In this document: positions 23,239 to 32,936 of the stretch, in pieces | How positions within the stretch are numbered: position 1 is the stretch's first letter | Layout: every line of letters begins with the position of its first letter | Assembly: GCA_950295325.1 (NCBI GenBank) | Contig: OX485807.1 | Span: 34,316,440-34,380,439 of the forward strand | Reading direction: 5' to 3' | DNA: 64,000 nt | Origin: Polytrichum commune | Taxonomy: Eukaryota; Streptophyta; Polytrichopsida; Polytrichales; Polytrichaceae | Notes under the pieces: model-generated | Told to the model about the DNA's origin: nothing | Database searches by the model: none | The model's input: the letters and a program-made list of their open reading frames with translations, nothing else | Made by a program: the position numbers and the translations under genes

Positions 23239-26147
23239 TAAACCTAATAAATGTCCACTTCGCTATAGAACAACAACGTGATACAAGATATGTTACCCCC
23301 GCTACAATTATACCAATGACACATATCTCTATCTACGAATGCAACCCCGAGAGTGATATAGAAACCAACGCCAACACTATACAAACACATTTTGATGTCG
23401 CCCACATATATGAAGATAATGGGCGACACCTCATCACCATCCCCAAAACCAAACTACATTGATTATGGAAACAATACCAACTCGTAAAAAACACCCCACA
23501 TGGACTAGAACCACCCACATAATCATTTGAAACTGAAATTGTATGGCTATACCAACGATACAAATACCGCATCCCAAAGAATGATTCTTTGAAACTAGCC
23601 CAATACACACTACCAACACCAACATTAAACTTCCTCACCACATCATTTAATGTTAACCACTCATACTTTTCATCTCCAGTCACATGCCCTATACACCTCA
23701 ACCAATTCTACTCACCATTTCCAAGAGACAAGATATTTGGATCCATAGGGAAAGCCTTCGACCATAAATGGAAAGGAATAAGATACGCCCACCCAAATAA
23801 TGCAACAGACCTACTACAGGCCATACATTGGGCTCGTCTTGCCGCCAAAATAGACCCATATACCATCACAATAATCATATCACTAGATACCAACTGGTAC
23901 CAAAACTCTGACCCACATTCCAATCCATACCTAGACACACATATCATCGCCCACTTTGCCGCATATACCATTACATACGAAGAACCCACTATACCACGAG
24001 AATTAAACATACCTAGAAAAGAACCTTCCTCAATACAAATATTCTGCATACACCACCAAATTAACACCATAGGAACCCACGACCAATTAAACCAACTCAC
24101 CTATATAGCAAACAATCTCTCAATACAACAACTACACACCCAAATTGCCACACATACTCCCCCAAGCACCCCTGTCAATGCTAGTAAAAAATGATCCAAA
24201 CTCAATTACCCAAATACCCCTTAATTCAATGTAACACCTATACCTCAACTACCTAACTATCAAACTAATTTACCACTAAAATTCCACCCACAATTTAGCT
24301 ACTACACCGATGGCTCATTCAAAAAACCTAAAGAAATCCTCCCAGGAACATGGAGAAGAGAAAAAGCAGGATATGGCATCTATAGTCCTAAAGGGCTTAG
24401 CATCTCCAAAAGACTACATGGTCATCAAAATATCCTACGTGCAAAAATGATTGTTATCCATGAAACACTACGAATTATTAATAACCAATACCCAAACGAA
24501 CCCGCATACATATTTACTGATAGTCTAAACGTACTATATCTACTAAACACACAAATTAAACACCCCACTCTACATAATAGTCACCCCGACCAAGTCACAC
24601 TCGCCTCCATGGTCCGACTGCTTCAAAACCGATCCCAACCTATCACACTCTACAAAATAAGGGCACATATCAACATAGACGGTAATGAACAAGCGGATAA
24701 ACTAGCAAAAGAAGGCCTAGGCCTACCTCACGAAAACGCTATACATCCATTCGAACATGCCAATGCTATACCATACTACTATCAAAAAGACGAATGGCCC
24801 TCTATGATAGACACACCAGACAAAGGCCCCGTTAGATTCCTAGAAAAATAAATTATAAAATACGATAGAATAAAAAACCTAGAACTTATGGCCACATACA
24901 CCCCTAATATCTATAAATGGACAGGAAATGCAAACATCGACAAAGAACTCTCCGATGAATTCTGGAACAACCATAATATTACAGACAAACAAAAATCATG
25001 CCTCATCAAATTTCGTACGGGAACTTACATGGGCCACGCCAGAAAACAACTCTTCTTTGGCAGGCAAAGATACCCTACCATTACTTGTCCTATCTGCAAC
25101 TCATATGAACCAGACATGTGGCTACACGTACTACTTACATGTAGACAACAACATATACACTCACTTCATGTTAAAAGACATAACAAAGCTGTATGGGAAA
25201 TAAGAAAAATGCTAATATTGTCCGAAAAATCCAGATGTTGCACTCTCATGAACGTTGGTACATTCAATAACAACCCCCAAGAAAACACCGTCCCTAACTG
25301 GCTATTACCATGTACATGTGGAACCCAAAGATGCCATTGTAACGCCCGATTTAGACCCGACATCCTCTGCGTTAAAGGGTTGCCATACCAAAACGAACCA
25401 CCCACAAATATTGACCAAAATCTTATCATACAATTCATTGAATTCACATACTATAACGACAAATTCTCACCGGAAACACTCGAAGCTAAAGCTAACAAAT
25501 ATAGACCCTTAATAGAAAACATAGCCGCTAGAGGCTCGAAAATTGACCCGATCATCGTTATTACGGCAGGCGCTAGAGCTGCAACACACACCCCATCAAT
25601 GAAAATACTTGAAGACAAATTCAAACTACCTATGTCAGCCATTCGAAACACCTTTAAAAACATACACACCATTGCCATACAATATGCCATGTCCATCCTC
25701 CTCCACAAAAGAAGATTAGAAAATAATCAACCTCTACCTCAATTACAAGACCCCCCTAGTCAACAAATAAATAATTAAATACTAAAAATATAATAATTAA
25801 AACCACATTAGTATATATCGGCAACGGGCACAATTCCCCTTGCCACGCAAAAGACGGACTGCTAGGTGACATAAACATCACACTCCCAATACTTACGCAA
25901 ACACACTCACCAGAATCTAAAACACCAAGAGTTAAAACCTTGCACCAAACAAATCCAAGACTAACCAGTCCTTATTGGGTACTGGTTCTATCTGTTACTG
26001 GTTACTTGTGACTATAGTGTCTACTCTCGAAAGGGGGAAGTAGTTCTATACCTCTATTCCTTTGTCCAGTGGACATAGGTCTAGGGGTGGAACGAACAAA
26101 CACTTCATTCACATCGGCCTCCTAACGGAGACCGGAGTTTCTCTTCT
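23239..26147 (+). mobile_element. 5'-truncated non-LTR retrotransposon with RNase H and restriction-like endonuclease
   Basis: A 2909-bp insertion is bounded by a 12-bp direct repeat TGAGTCCCAGAG (23227-23238 and 26148-26159), the TSD. One reading frame fills it from 23241 to 25778, then a roughly 370-bp 3' UTR ends ...GGAGTTTCTCTTCT without a poly(A) tail. The coding strand is very poor in G and T. The encoded RNase H, CCHC knuckle and restriction-like endonuclease place it among retrotransposons that use a C-terminal restriction-like endonuclease; RNase H combined with such an endonuclease is known from the Dualen/RandI group. No reverse transcriptase motif is present, which fits 5' truncation during target-primed insertion. 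The 3' flank is a hairpin (GAGTCCCAGAGCACAC with GTGTGCTCTGGGATTC at 26149-26217), so the insertion lies at the edge of an inverted repeat. A diverged relative is at 32937-33665. Confidence 0.9.
23241..25778 (+). pseudogene. Retrotransposon polyprotein C-terminal part: unknown domain, RNase H, CCHC, endonuclease
   Basis: 845 codons in one frame have no frameshift but five stops: TGA 23460, TAA 23520, TGA 24192, TAA 24222 and TAA 24849. Residues about 50-310 form an unrecognised domain with blocks PFPRDKIFGSIGKAF, GIRYAHP, AIHWARLAAK, DTNWYQN and HIIAHFAAYTITYEEP. RNase H follows: YTDGS (Asp at 24309), TDSLN (Asp at 24519) and GNEQAD (Asp at 24696). The second catalytic position, normally Glu, is Lys (AAA at 24444). 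The zinc knuckle is C-X2-C-X9-H-X4-C (25086-25142). The endonuclease has CTC...CHC, RPD (Asp at 25359), IEFTY (Glu at 25440) and EAKANKY, the order seen in R2-type restriction-like endonucleases. Several stops look like single changes from Trp or Gln codons. It is inactive in this copy. Confidence 0.88.
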
Positions 26148-26204
26148 TGAGTCCCAGAGCACACAAAGTATGGGTTTGCAAAAAATTGAGTTGTGTTGAA
26201 CGTG

Positions 26205-26490
26205 TGCTCTGGGATTCGTATCCTAGTAGGGTTTCCATGTAAAGGTTGTTTGAACTTATTAAGTGTTTGCCTTAAATGAGTCTTTCGCAAAATGTATAGA
26301 GAAGAGGCACATGTACAAGAGATGTTCCAATGGATTCAAGGACAAGTGAAAAAAGCCCATGAGTATCACCCAGTTAATGTCGTGGGCAAATCTATCACCA
26401 GGATAGATTTGCAATATTATTGGTTGTGTTGGGACTCATATGTTGGTAGTGATTTACATGTAAAGGTCGTTTAAACTATTTAAGCGTTTG
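26205..26490 (+). repeat. Direct duplication, period about 223 bp, in the retrotransposon 3' flank
   Basis: GGGATTCGTATCCTAGTAGG followed by CATGTAAAGGTTGTTTGAAC (from 26208) recurs as GGGACTCATATGTTGGTAG followed by CATGTAAAGGTCGTTTAAAC (from 26431). The retrotransposon TSD is part of the same repeat read on the other strand, so the insertion hit a pre-existing repeat. Confidence 0.7.
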
Positions 26491-27021
26491 AAGTTAAATT
26501 ATAAAGTCACCTAAAGTGGGAACCAACTCAAGTTTTTGAAAGGCATCTGCCATGTTTGCCACTTCTGACACTTGTGTCAATGACCTAAGAATAAAACTGA
26601 GGGACACCATGCTACTTTATTTCAGGCAAAAAATTTGAGAAAATTTTCAACTTTTTTAATTCTTTTTGGGGAGTACACAAATGATGAGAGGAGCAAAGAG
26701 ATGTACGTGCACATAGGGAGCACAAAAAATATTCTTAGCTATATAAAGACAAAAAAATGACGAACCCTATAACTCAAGCACTTAACACACTCGTCACATG
26801 CATGCGGGATAGAATCAAGGCGACTATGGACACGTTTCACATAGAGGTGATAATCAAGTTACTTATAAGATGATACATTAGAGTTATTTGTACAGTAAAG
26901 CACATGAATCCATGGGTTTAGTTCCCAAACCTTGAGTATGAGAATCAGCACATAGTCACCCAATTTTTCCTCGTGCTTAAATCACCATACACAAAGATTG
27001 ATGTCAGACTATTAGAAACTA
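26491..27021. other. Gene-free stretch
   Basis: I see no gene or defined element in this AT-rich interval. Confidence 0.4.
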
Positions 27022-27240
27022 CACCAAATGTGATATTTAGTGTCACTCACTATTTGGAGTTACACAATGCTATATATTTTGACTATTGATGTAACTTTTT
27101 ACGAAGTAAAGTTGTTAATGTTCTATAATGTTCAAACAACCAGTTTGACATTTGTTGGCAATATATGAGATACACAATCGACAGACATAGCATTGCGTAA
27201 TTCCAAATAGTCAATGCAATGACACTAAATACAATACTTA
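27022..27240. mobile_element. Palindromic miniature element, CACTAAATA family, copy 3, split by insertion
   Basis: It begins CACCAAATGTGATATTTAG and ends CACTAAATACAATACTTA, where the element at 27241 has inserted. The expected final bases (GTATAG) continue after 28561. The internal text TTTGGAGTTACACAATGC and its complement near 27200 match copies 1 and 2. This is the outermost layer of a three-level nest. Confidence 0.75.
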
Positions 27241-27504
27241 TGCCCCCTCCCCACTTGACATTAGCTAAGCCTAAAAGTGGATTCTTAAAAATGAGCGTTC
27301 ACACTATTGACATTATCTAATGCCGAGACTAGTTGGCAAATGATGTGGCATGGCTTAAAAGTGGAGGTTTTAAGCTTAAAACTACCGATCCTCCCATCGG
27401 TACCTAGACATGAGGCAAGAACGTAGGACCTCTAAAAGTGTTGCCTCCCGCTCTTGTGATTGGTTGCTTTTAGTCTTAGCTATGAGGGCACGAGGAGCTT
27501 ATTA

Positions 27505-28309
27505 CAGTCTACCCTCTATAAATGTTAACCCTCGGGAGTGGATCAAAGTTAACATTTATAGAGGTGTTAACAGTTAACAATTATAAAATTACTTTTTTGA
27601 GCAATATACAAATCTTAACATTTATAAATATAAGCAATTGTGAAGAATCCTTGTGAGAGAATACCATTCATAAAATTGCAATCCCAATCAAAAACTTTAC
27701 TCAATATCAAGTTTACAAATCACAGGTGAAGTATGAATCAATGGTTCTTTGGTGAGATTCATCTGCATGCACAACTTGCAAATATTTCTCAATCTGCACC
27801 AACAAACCCACATACTTGGACACATCACATGAACGTGATTCCATGTACCTTCTAATGGTACCAAAACTAGATTGCAAGTCACTATAAGATGGAATGGGTT
27901 CCACATCACACTCCTCTCCCTCACAATCATCATCTGAGACATTAGAAGTCCCACCAATAGAGCCTAAAACATCCCATACATCCTCTTCGGTGACCTCATA
28001 TGGATTGTTCAAATCAAAGTCTGATTCGTATTGCACATACTCTTGTGCCTCCATTCTTGAACTTCCATCACTAGAACTATTAGTAGCCAAACTTGGTCTT
28101 TCCAAAAGACTAGTTAACTCCTGCAATTCCACTTGAGGATTTGGAATGGAAAGTATAATATAGAGTCAAATTTACAAAGAAGGGAGTACCATTTTGTTAA
28201 CAGTTAACACATTTAACATTTATAGTGTGCAATATGTGGGGAGTAGAAGAAAGTTAACATTTAGAGAGGGTTAACACTTATAGGTGTAACATTTATAGAG
28301 GGTGGACTG
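27505..28309 (-). mobile_element. Internally deleted pogo/Emigrant-like element, 805 bp, TSD TA
   Basis: The ends are CAGTCTACCCTCTATAAATG and, inverted, CAGTCCACCCTCTATAAATG, with a TA dinucleotide outside each (27503-27504 and 28310-28311). CAGT...CTCTATAAAT ends with a TA target are characteristic of plant pogo-type elements (Emigrant/Lemi). Subterminal copies of TTAACATTTATAG-type motifs lie on both sides and may be transposase-binding repeats. The only coding part left is the transposase C-terminus on the minus strand. It sits inside the MITE at 27241-28558. Confidence 0.92.
27713..28132 (-). pseudogene. Pogo/Tigger-type transposase, C-terminal fragment
   Basis: 139 codons are open from ATG to stop. 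The fragment has the acidic C-terminal layout of pogo/Tigger/jerky-like DDE transposases: MEAQEYVQYESDFD, then VTEEDVWDVL, an acidic DDDCEGEE patch, a PSYSDLQSSFGTIRRYM helix and a final SHQRTIDSYF, which resembles the usual terminal Gln-Ser-hydrophobic-Phe-Phe ending of this family. The CENP-B-like DNA-binding half and the DDE catalytic core are missing: only about 180 bp separate the start of this frame from the element end. It therefore cannot catalyse transposition. That the remnant frame is intact suggests a fairly recent deletion; retention for a function is possible but has no support. Confidence 0.8.
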
Positions 28310-28561
28310 TAACAAAAACCGATGCTAAGTATTAAGGCATTTGGGGATGGGACAAAAACTATCCAACATTCATTGGTTGGTAGATTAAACAATGAACATG
28401 TGTGAAAGCTACTTAACTAAAACCTACTTGGAAATCTCCGGAGCAAGTTCTTGTAGGTGCATTGGGATAGCCGGACGTGTCCTCTATAACCAAGGGAGCT
28501 TTACCCGGGTTTTAGGGAAGTCTTTGGTTATTTGCTAATGTCAAGTGGGGAGGGGGCATTA

Positions 28562-29089
28562 GTATAGCATTCTAGTTTGTCCCACTAGGTTGAGTGGGCC
28601 AAGCTAGCCTTGCACAAGCCAATCCAAAATTTAGGACAGCAAGTCCAATGCGCACACCCTATTCTCTCAAATCCTGAAACTCACTCAAAAAAATTGAGGT
28701 GAAAAACAAAGGTCCCCAAAAGTTTCACCCAACTCTCAAAACAGGCTCCAATACACAACGAACTCATGAACTCATAATGAAAAAAGCTCTCAAAGAAGGA
28801 TCAAACCCACGGTTTTGTCCCTCTTTGAGAAACTTTAGGGTTACCTCTATTGAAGAAGGAATCGTGTGACTGCTTAAAGCAAACACAAGGAAGAGAAGAG
28901 AAGAGTTGATTGATAGAATCAACCCAACAAAGAGGTTGAAAATTGGGTGAGAGAGAGGAATTAAAGTTGTAGAATAATTAAGGAAGTATGCAATTGTTGA
29001 GGTACACCGAAACAGATGCAACAACACATCCAACAACATTAATAAGGTGCATGTGTATGTGGGCCGTCTCTGGTCCCTCTTGTAAATCA
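28562..29089. other. Gene-free stretch
   Basis: No gene is recognised. A 151-codon minus-strand frame begins in the next repeat and runs through this interval; it has no domain and crosses repeat boundaries, so I treat it as chance. Confidence 0.45.
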
Positions 29090-29450
29090 ACGACCCATTT
29101 GTGAGTGTTATATGGCACGTGTTGTAGTGAAGAACGGACACCAATAAGACACGTGTCACAAAGAGATTGGACCATGTGCTCAAATTGCCGACATTGTTGT
29201 AAGGTTCAGTAGTTAACAATATTGGAAGGTCCTATGCGATCACTGGAAGAGAATGGAAATCATCAATTTCATTTCTTACAACTTTTGCATCTCAACTCCG
29301 AGTCGTCTAGAACTTGAAAAGACAATCTATATGATTCGCAATCGGTAATTGGATGAAAAATTCGCAATTGGTAACTGAATGACAAATTCCTCGTCCGACC
29401 CAACAACCAAAATTGCATGTGGAGTTCAAAGTGCCCACAAAAGTGTTGCA
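29090..29450 (+). repeat. Dispersed repeat, AGATTGGACTAT family, copy with AAGTGCCC end
   Basis: Blocks in order: GACACCAATAAGACACGTG, AGATTGGACCATGTGCTC, CATCTCAACTCCGAG, a doubled AATTCGCAATYGGTAA, and GGAGTTCAAAGTGCCC. It aligns with 21480-21905 and 37790-38145. It is non-coding. Confidence 0.65.
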
Positions 29451-29591
29451 TGCCCTACATGCCTCTCCTACGAAAGTTCTACTAAGGCTATCAATCTATA
29501 GAACAACGTGCCAAAAATCATGTGCCAGACAAATGTGTTCAATCGGACATCTATCTATATTGAGTGATGGGTGGTCTAGGTCTGGGTCTAA

Positions 29592-29967
29592 GGGATGGTT
29601 CACACAAGGTCCCAAGTCTGAAGTCACTCGAGGTCAATCCGTGCAATCTCAGCCGTTGAGAGCATGGAAGTTGGGGCTTACCACTTCACACGGGGTCCCA
29701 AGTATGACATGGGTGCCTACATGGCAACATTGTTTGGAGGTGAGGCTTGGGACTTGTGTTGTGAGTTGGGTCAAGGAAAAAGCTAGGCCAAATCCGTAAC
29801 ACAAGTCCCGCAGATATTTTTGCATTGAATCATCAAGATCCAACTTTAATGATACTTAACCATATTTTCATGGTTTCTTGAGGCTCGAAAGTTGGGACTT
29901 TGCCTCCATGTTGGGAGTTGCCAAATTGAGTGGGACTTGGGACTTGGGACCCCATGTGAACTAGTCC
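29592..29967. mobile_element. PIF/Harbinger-like MITE, GGTTCACA family, 376 bp, TSD TAA
   Basis: The left end GGGATGGTTCACACAAGG and right end CCCCATGTGAACTAGTCC are imperfect inverted repeats continuing into GTCCCAAGTC-type text. TAA flanks both sides (29589-29591 and 29968-29970). The interior contains CTACATGGCAACATTGTTTG, shared with the copy at 38716 and, more loosely, with the element at 47131. It encodes nothing. Confidence 0.85.
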
Positions 29968-29970
29968 TAA

Positions 29971-31385
29971 GTAGAGAAGGTGCGGTTAGTTATGTTTAAC
30001 AAAGATCGTATTATGTGCTCAAAACATGCTGCCCATTTTAGGTTCCATAGTCAACATAATAGCTTAGGGGGCATGTATAACCTCGTCTACCTTTTGCATC
30101 GCAACTCTTACTTTCAAACTTGAAATGGAAATCTTCGTGATTCATAATTGCTAATGGGAGGAGATAAGTCTCGATACCATAATGTGCCTTAAATTCACTT
30201 AAAGTATTTTCAATATCTCCTTTTTCACTAAATCCACGACTAATTCATCCTCACAGTGATCATCTTGGACCGTCCAATTTGCGAGATAAACTGAACATCT
30301 TGATTACGGTCCTTGGTGAAGAATAGGCTTGGCATTTATACTGGAAATTTTATACAATTTGAATCACTAATTTGTGTGAAATTTTGCGCAATCCCACCAT
30401 CCTTAGTGAATTGATGATTAATTAGCACAAAAGTAGCAACGAGTGTTGGGTGGTTAATGCAGTAGCTTAAATCCGAAGTCTTATATTCAAAGTGTTTTGA
30501 TCTCCATCCGCATTTGTCCATCAATCTCACAACATGCAAGTGAGCAACAAGCACTGGGTCATGCCCCAATCACACCAAACTTTCCATCCGGTTTCAGTTG
30601 TGAAATTGTCAAGGATCATGTTGAGAAATAGATGTTGGTCCACCACTTTTCACATTGTTACAGCCGGAGATGCCGACGGATGGTGTCAGACTTGGCCGGT
30701 GTGATCAACCCCTCGTTAATCGACCCTGTGCGTTTGAGGTGCGCTCCAACTCGCTCGTACTATGGGCTTTGGTTTAACCCAACCCCCTGATGGCAGAAGT
30801 GAGATCTTTCTAAAATCATCTAAAATAGTTCAACCTAATCCGGCAGCTTGTTAAAGGAAAACGACACTCCTTATGGTAGATAGAAACGTATGGATGTTAA
30901 GATCTTTGTGGAGTTGAGATGCTGCAACCATTCATGTGCTCAAAATCAAAAGATTATAATGTAAATATGTACCCTAGTATAGTCAAGTAGTTGTGACAAC
31001 CTCAACAAAAATGCTCACCTCGATCTTTAGGGTTTAGGGTTTGTCGAATGGTTTGGTCCACAAGCCGGGCATCCTCTTGACAGTGTCTTGAAGCGTGTCC
31101 TGATGCATCTCCCCAACAATTTAGATGGATGAAATTAAATAGGGGTGGAAGATTTGTAGACATGTTGTGCAAAATCTAGAAAAAAATTGCAAAAAATTAC
31201 CAACATTCGAATTTCTATGTTACCATCACTCAAGTAGAGACGTCTTTGTAGACAAAATTACTAACCTCTCTAACAACCACTTTACAAGATAAAAACGAGT
31301 CATCTTCCACACCAGAAGTTTACGAATAATTGAATAAATAAAGATAAATAGCACATAACTATTCACCCGCTTTGAAAAATGAGTC
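29971..31385. other. Gene-free stretch with two telomere-like units
   Basis: No gene is recognised. About 30000-30170 carries another fragment of the AGATTGGACTAT/AAACTTGAAATGG repeat. About 30655-30790 is noticeably richer in GC than its surroundings (CAGCCGGAGATGCCGACGG) and may be part of an old LTR, without proof. TTTAGGG is repeated about 2.5 times at 31024-31041. Confidence 0.4.
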
Positions 31386-31388
31386 TAA

Positions 31389-31833
31389 GGGGCGGTTTAC
31401 ACTATGGACCATGAAGTCATCCCACGGCCGTCTAAGCGATGTGATTGGACGTTGAAGTCGTCCCGGGACGACTTGGGTTTACACCAAGGAAAAAATGGCA
31501 GAGTGACCACGGAGGTTGAGGTCCACAAAATATTATTTTTTAAGCCTACTCTATCCACTGCCATGGTCCAACGGGTTTTCCGTTGGGACAAGCAAAAGAG
31601 GTGGTCCGGGAAAAAGAGCAAGGGCCCATGTTAGAAAAATGCCGTTTTAAGCCTTTTTGGTGCATGGTCATTCTTCATGGTCCACATTCGGTTTACACCT
31701 AGTGAAGGGCCCATGAACCATGAAAACTAATATTTTAGTAACTCGGACCATGGAAGTCGTCCCATGAAGTCGTCCCACGCAAAATAGGCCTCTTACGTGG
31801 GACGACTTCATGGTCCATAGTGTAAACCGCCCC
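31389..31833. mobile_element. PIF/Harbinger-like MITE, GGGGCGGTTTACAC family, 445 bp, TSD TAA
   Basis: The inverted ends are about 37 bp with one mismatch: GGGGCGGTTTACACTATGG, then ACCATGAAGTC and TCCCAC. TAA flanks both sides (31386-31388 and 31834-31836). The inner text includes GTGACCACGGAGGTTGAGG and GGTCCAACGGGTTTTCCGTTG. An open frame of 76 codons inside has no domain. It is the best-preserved member of the family. Confidence 0.93.
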
Positions 31834-32023
31834 TAAATCTTACAAATAATCACATGCAAATTGGTCACATGAAGTTCAATTATCCACAACCTCCTCCAAG
31901 TAAGTCATATTTAGAGTTTCTATTATATGTAAGGAATTGGATCGGGATAGTCTGGTAGTAGTGGCCTGCCATGTGGTCAAGACCATGCCCAAAGGGTTTG
32001 TGTAAGGAGCAACCCATGAGCCC

Positions 32024-32048
32024 ATAGATAGATAGATAGATAGAGAGA
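32024..32048. repeat. GATA microsatellite
   Basis: About five GATA units followed by GAGAGA. It follows a segment (about 31930-32020) with AATTGGATCGGGATAGTCTG that might be a repeat tail; this is not resolved. Confidence 0.85.
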
Positions 32049-32320
32049 GCAGTCTTCCTTTAAAACTTAAAAAAAACAAAAAAAATGTAGAGGTTCATTT
32101 GCGCTTTTAACCATGTAAGGTCATCATCATGCCTAAAATGTTATGAAGAGTGCATTTGTCTAGCATTGAAGGAGATTTGACCACAATACACAACCCTCCA
32201 ACCTACTTTCTCATGTGTTGAATTTGATTTGTAAAATGTGCACAAGATGTGGATGGCATGCTTCTAAAGAAGTGTGCTTTAAGGTTTAACTTAGCTCATA
32301 GCTCGTAACTACTTGTATAA

Positions 32321-32868
32321 GGATTGGTTTACATTGTGGACCATGAAGTCGGACCATGAAGTCGGACCATGGAAGATGGCCTTTTTCCATGGTCCAATTT
32401 TTTATAAAACTAATTTACAAAGCCTTTGGGCCCTGTACTAAGTCGAAACCAAATGTGGACTAAGAGGAATGACCATGTACCAGATAGTGAATGTGCTGAT
32501 TTTTTTTAACATATGCCCAAGAAGGGCAATTTTGAAAAAAGTTCAACTTTGACCATTCTCGTGTTTTCTCTTGTCTTTGTCTTCTCTTCCCCAAAGAAAT
32601 TTTATTAAAACAACATATGTTCTGCCATGGGCCCATGCCTTTTTCTACTAGAGCACCTCTTTGCCTCTCCCATTGCAAAACATGTTGGACCACGTCAATG
32701 GATAATGTAGACCTTATAATATGTTTTTTTGGGATCTCAAGCTCCGTGGTCACTCTGACATTTTTTTCCTTGATGTAAACGGAATTGGTCCCAAGACACT
32801 CGCATCAACCAATCACATATTTTACAAGGCCTTTGGACGACTTTATAGTCCATGGTGTAAAGAGCCCC
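32321..32868. mobile_element. PIF/Harbinger-like MITE, GGGGCGGTTTACAC family, diverged copy, TSD TAA
   Basis: The ends are GGATTGGTTTACATTGTGG and CCATGGTGTAAAGAGCCCC, with TAA outside both (32318-32320 and 32869-32871). The left end contains a short direct duplication of GACCATGAAGTCG. The interior is the reverse complement of the 31389 element over GTGGTCACTCTGACATTT and nearby blocks, so it is an inverted, older relative of about 548 bp. The 97-codon minus-strand frame inside is a chance frame. Confidence 0.8.
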
Positions 32869-32936
32869 TAACTCTCGAGACTCTAGTGTGGTCCTAACTC
32901 ACATAGTTGGAAATAAATCAAATATAATATAATTAA

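Larger units (their letters stand above)
27241..28558. mobile_element. PIF/Harbinger-like MITE, TGCCCCCTCCCC ends, carrying a nested pogo element
   Basis: The perfect inverted ends are 25 bp long; they begin TGCCCCCTCCCCACTTGAC on the left and finish GTCAAGTGGGGAGGGGGCA on the right. TTA stands on both sides (27238-27240 and 28559-28561), giving a 3-bp TSD. Without the inner 805-bp insertion plus one TA, the element is about 510 bp and non-coding. Confidence 0.9.

Noticed and set aside
28764-29219. 151-codon minus-strand frame
   Set aside because: It crosses from unique DNA into a dispersed repeat and shows no domain.
31024-31041. TTTAGGG repeats as an interstitial telomere
   Set aside because: Only about 2.5 units; too short to mark a former telomere.
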